DNA from: Candidatus Cloacimonadota bacterium
GTDB taxonomy: Bacteria > Cloacimonadota > Cloacimonadia > Cloacimonadales > Cloacimonadaceae
Length of the DNA: 8,749 nt
Reading direction: 5' to 3'
NCBI GenBank assembly: GCA_023228125.1
Contig: JALOBT010000070.1
Coordinates: 1-8,749, forward strand
Shown here: piece after piece, positions 7,319-8,749 of the stretch
How the letters are laid out: every line of letters begins with the position of its first letter
How positions within the stretch are numbered: position 1 is the stretch's first letter
Program-made: the position numbers and the translations under genes
Notes under the pieces: generated by a model
What the model was told of the DNA's origin: nothing
Databases searched by the model: none
Seen by the model: only the letters and a program-made list of their open reading frames with translations

Positions 7319-8044
7319 CTAAAACTTCCTATACAAAGACGCCAGACTGCCGATCAGAGAAAGATCGTTGTGCTCATCTGCTTTGATCAGAATGGGCTCA
7401 AAATCCTCATTGATCGGGAGCAGCACCACGGTTTGCGTATTCTGATCCAAGGTCATCATTTTCAAGGTGATAGCGCCATCTATGCGCACGGCACAGATTT
7501 TACCGGAGAGCTTTTGCCAGTCGCTACATTTGGAGATGATCACCACATCATTATGGCGCAGTGAGGGTTCCATGCTGCGTCCATTCACCCGCAAACTGAT
7601 GAATTGATTGGGATCGCCTTTGAGCTGCCCCTTGCGGATGGAGATGGTATCTGTAAAGTAAGGACGGCTCTCCACCGGAGTTCCGGCCGCAATCTCGCCT
7701 TCCACCCTAAGGTCGATCACAGAGCTATCCACCAGGTTCATCTTGGTAGTAGCGATGTCTTCCAGGCTCTTATTGAGCATCTTTTGCAGAGTTTCCCAGC
7801 TTTTATTTTTGTGAATCGCCAGTTGCTGTCTGGATTCACAAAAGATCTCGCCTTCGCCGGTGAGCAGCCAGTGCAGATCAAGCTTATAGACCTTCCACAT
7901 CATCAGCAGACTCTCAATTGAGGGTCTGATCTTGCCGGATTCCATTTGCGAAATTGCCGAAGCATTGACGCCAAGGTCTTCGGCCATATCGCTTTGCCGT
8001 TTTCCTAATTCTTTACGTAGGATACGAAGTCTTTTGCCAATCAT
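7319..8044 (-). CDS. XRE-HTH / S24-peptidase repressor (LexA/CI type)
   Basis: Transcriptional repressor of the phage-CI/LexA class: DNA-binding domain at the N-terminus, self-cleaving serine peptidase at the C-terminus; family members are inactivated by RecA-stimulated autocleavage. 241 residues. The helix-turn-helix spans about residues 15-38 (RQSDMAEDLGVNASAISQM, then ESGK). A linker of about 65-110 follows. The cleavage site is Ala120-Gly121 in VEGEIAAGTPVE. The dyad is Ser157 in NGRSMEPSL and Lys195 in AITLKMM, with spacing close to that of LexA (Ser119/Lys156). All parts look intact, so it could respond to DNA damage. The ATG has GGAG seven bases upstream. It stands alone on its transcript start, with inverted repeats in its promoter suggesting autoregulation, and lies upstream of and in the same direction as the toxin-type module. 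It is not the cellular LexA in form (XRE rather than LexA winged helix); probably a phage- or element-type regulator. Confidence 0.92.
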   Translation of the reverse strand: MIGKRLRILRKELGKRQSDMAEDLGVNASAISQMESGKIRPSIESLLMMWKVYKLDLHWLLTGEGEIFCESRQQLAIHKNKSWETLQKMLNKSLEDIATTKMNLVDSSVIDLRVEGEIAAGTPVESRPYFTDTISIRKGQLKGDPNQFISLRVNGRSMEPSLRHNDVVIISKCSDWQKLSGKICAVRIDGAITLKMMTLDQNTQTVVLLPINEDFEPILIKADEHNDLSLIGSLASLYRKF

Positions 8045-8064
8045 AGCCTTACTCCTGTTTTGTA

Positions 8065-8093
8065 TTTGTAGTTTGATAAATGCTCACTACAAA
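8065..8093. promoter_or_regulatory. Inverted repeat in the repressor gene leader
   Basis: TTTGTAGT (8065-8072) and ACTACAAA (8086-8093) are perfect inverted copies, eight bases each, 21 bases apart start to start (two helical turns). They lie between the putative promoter and the repressor ATG at 8044. This could be a second operator or a leader hairpin; no T-run follows, so a terminator is unlikely. Confidence 0.5.
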
Positions 8094-8096
8094 GTC

Positions 8097-8124
8097 ACTG
8101 TATAAGCATGGCTTATGCTGTCAA
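8097..8124 (-). promoter_or_regulatory. Putative promoter with overlapping operator for the S24 repressor
   Basis: Minus strand: TTGACA (8119-8124), 16-base spacer, TACAGT (8097-8102, 4 of 6 to the -10 consensus). The stretch 8098-8120 is an imperfect palindrome: CTGTATAAGC and GCTTATGCTG around a central ATG, 8 of 10 arm bases pairing. It covers the spacer and touches both hexamers, the usual layout for autorepression by a dimeric CI-like protein. The promoter and operator roles are inferred from position and symmetry. Confidence 0.5.
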
Positions 8125-8168
8125 GAGAAATTATGCAGCAGGCATCCCCCCAAAAAATTAATGGTCAC

Positions 8169-8202
8169 ACGGATGGGACGGATTAAACGGATTGACACGG
8201 AT
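8169..8202. repeat. Four ACGGAT repeats at 9-10 base spacing
   Basis: ACGGAT occurs at 8169, 8178, 8187 and 8197, so the period is 9, 9 and 10 bases, with mostly A/T/G-rich joins. The last copy leads directly into the 30-base palindrome that follows. The function is unknown; it resembles intergenic degenerate repeat arrays seen in some environmental genomes, an impression that was not searched. Confidence 0.65.
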
Positions 8203-8228
8203 TATTTCAGACAAGTCTGAGATAATCC
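8199..8228. repeat. 30-base near-perfect palindrome
   Basis: Positions 8199-8212 (GGATTATTTCAGAC) pair with 8215-8228 (GTCTGAGATAATCC) around AA. Thirteen of the 14 positions are Watson-Crick pairs and the remaining one (8206/8221) is a G-U wobble in plus-strand RNA. No T-run follows on the plus strand and the minus strand has a mismatch, so this is not a clear intrinsic terminator. It could be a recombination or binding site or a REP-like element. Confidence 0.7.
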
Positions 8229-8498
8229 ACTTGTTGCTTCGACAATTGTTTTTCGAGCTTATATTCTTAGTTTCTGATCCCTGTGCCTTAAGCATATTTC
8301 TAACATATTTTCGACTTGAGTTGACTAGATATTCTGCATTATCTCGAATCGAAAGTGCTTTTTTATCATGCCCAATGGACGGGCAGGAACCAGGCCTTTG
8401 TCCGGGGTAATCGCCTCGGGCAGCAGCAGAAGAATACTTGAATCCTTCGGAGACTGTTTAACAAGTTTCGATTATTCTCCAATAACTTAGCTGATTCT
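8229..8498. other. Gene-free, AT-rich stretch
   Basis: No gene can be supported here. A sampled line (8281-8340) is 33% GC, lower than any coding region sampled in the window. A plus-strand frame opening at a TTG (8192) and closing near 8410 is built partly from the palindrome and has no ribosome-binding site. A minus-strand frame is stop-free for 99 codons (8161-8457) but has no start codon near its beginning. A short hairpin TGCCC/GGGCA (about 8369-8385) has no T-run on its 3' side on either strand. Confidence 0.55.
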
Positions 8499-8747
8499 CT
8501 AGTCTAAAAAGTGGGCGAGGCAGCCTTCCTGCAATCTATTCCTCAGGATTGACATAGAGCCTTTGGATAGTTTATCATGCAAAACAGTGAATGTTCCTGT
8601 GTCGTTTACCTGAAAGCTGTGAGTCTTGGAGTTTACATGAAAAACCAGCCGGGGATTTGACGTACTGTCCCTATCAGGCGAATTTGCCTTGTTTAAAACA
8701 AGTGGTATGTTAGAGATTATTTTACAGTAATGTGAGGCCGAAGTAGT
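8499..8747 (-). CDS. C-terminal end of an unidentified protein (5' end beyond window)
   Basis: The frame is open from the right edge to a TAG at 8499-8501, giving 82 residues of the C-terminus. The sequence looks protein-like (alternating polar/hydrophobic, for example VFHVNSKTHSFQVNDTGTF, then a helical KLSKGSMSILRNRLQEG), and the other two minus-strand frames hit stops within the first dozen codons. A DTGTFTVLHD segment suggests beta strands. I recognise no family, and an 82-codon open frame is only modestly unlikely by chance, so this is tentative. It is transcribed in the same direction as the repressor but separated by about 450 non-coding bases, so it is probably a separate unit. Confidence 0.45.
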   Translation of the reverse strand, partial: TTSASHYCKIISNIPLVLNKANSPDRDSTSNPRLVFHVNSKTHSFQVNDTGTFTVLHDKLSKGSMSILRNRLQEGCLAHFLD

Positions 8748-8749
8748 GT

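Noticed and set aside
8192..8410. Plus-strand 72-codon ORF starting with TTG
   Set aside because: Begins inside the repeat array, has no ribosome-binding site, and its first codons are the palindrome.
8161..8457. Minus-strand frame free of stops for 99 codons
   Set aside because: No start codon near its beginning (first ATG more than halfway in), no ribosome-binding site, it is AT-rich, and its end is made of the ACGGAT repeats and the palindrome. Most likely chance or a decayed remnant.
8549..8578. Plus-strand promoter-like TTGACA, 18 bases, TATCAT
   Set aside because: It lies inside the putative partial minus-strand gene and leads only to a seven-codon ATG frame at 8637 (with GGAG upstream); probably coincidence.

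Overview
The window reads almost entirely on the minus strand and looks like a chromosomal piece of an anaerobic, amino-acid-fermenting bacterium. The coenzyme B12/PLP-dependent lysine 5,6-aminomutase pair (kamD, kamE) is the main clue, because this enzyme belongs to anaerobic lysine fermentation. The protein style and gene mix would fit the FCB/Cloacimonadota area, but that placement is inference; no rRNA or other phylogenetic marker was checked.

Positions 1-6004 (minus strand, transcribed right to left) hold a tightly packed gene string: kamD, kamE, rseP, tgt and a secreted NlpC/P60 peptidase that runs off the left edge. kamD/kamE and kamE/rseP overlap by ATGA, rseP and tgt are one base apart, and tgt and the peptidase are 13 bases apart. 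This is very probably one operon joining lysine catabolism, site-2 membrane proteolysis, queuosine tRNA modification and cell-wall hydrolysis. The catalytic residues expected of each enzyme family are present.

Positions 6005-6177 are a gene-free leader upstream of kamD, with a possible terminator for the genes to the right. Positions 6178-7153 hold a two-gene module: an AbiEii/AbiGii-type nucleotidyltransferase (toxin family) preceded, four bases away, by a 92-residue protein of unknown family that sits where an antitoxin would. Sampled sequence lines here are more AT-rich than in the kam genes, which suggests acquisition.

Positions 7319-8044 encode an XRE-HTH plus S24-peptidase repressor (LexA/CI type) with an apparently intact Ala-Gly cleavage site and Ser/Lys dyad. 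Its own promoter region carries two inverted repeats, one overlapping a TTGACA promoter. No strong terminator is visible between it and the toxin-type module, so the two may be linked in regulation.

Positions 8045-8498 are non-coding as far as can be seen. They contain the repressor promoter, four ACGGAT repeats at 9-10 base spacing running into a 30-base near-perfect palindrome, and an AT-rich stretch without a supportable gene. From 8499 to the right edge a stop-free minus-strand frame looks like the C-terminal end of an unidentified gene.
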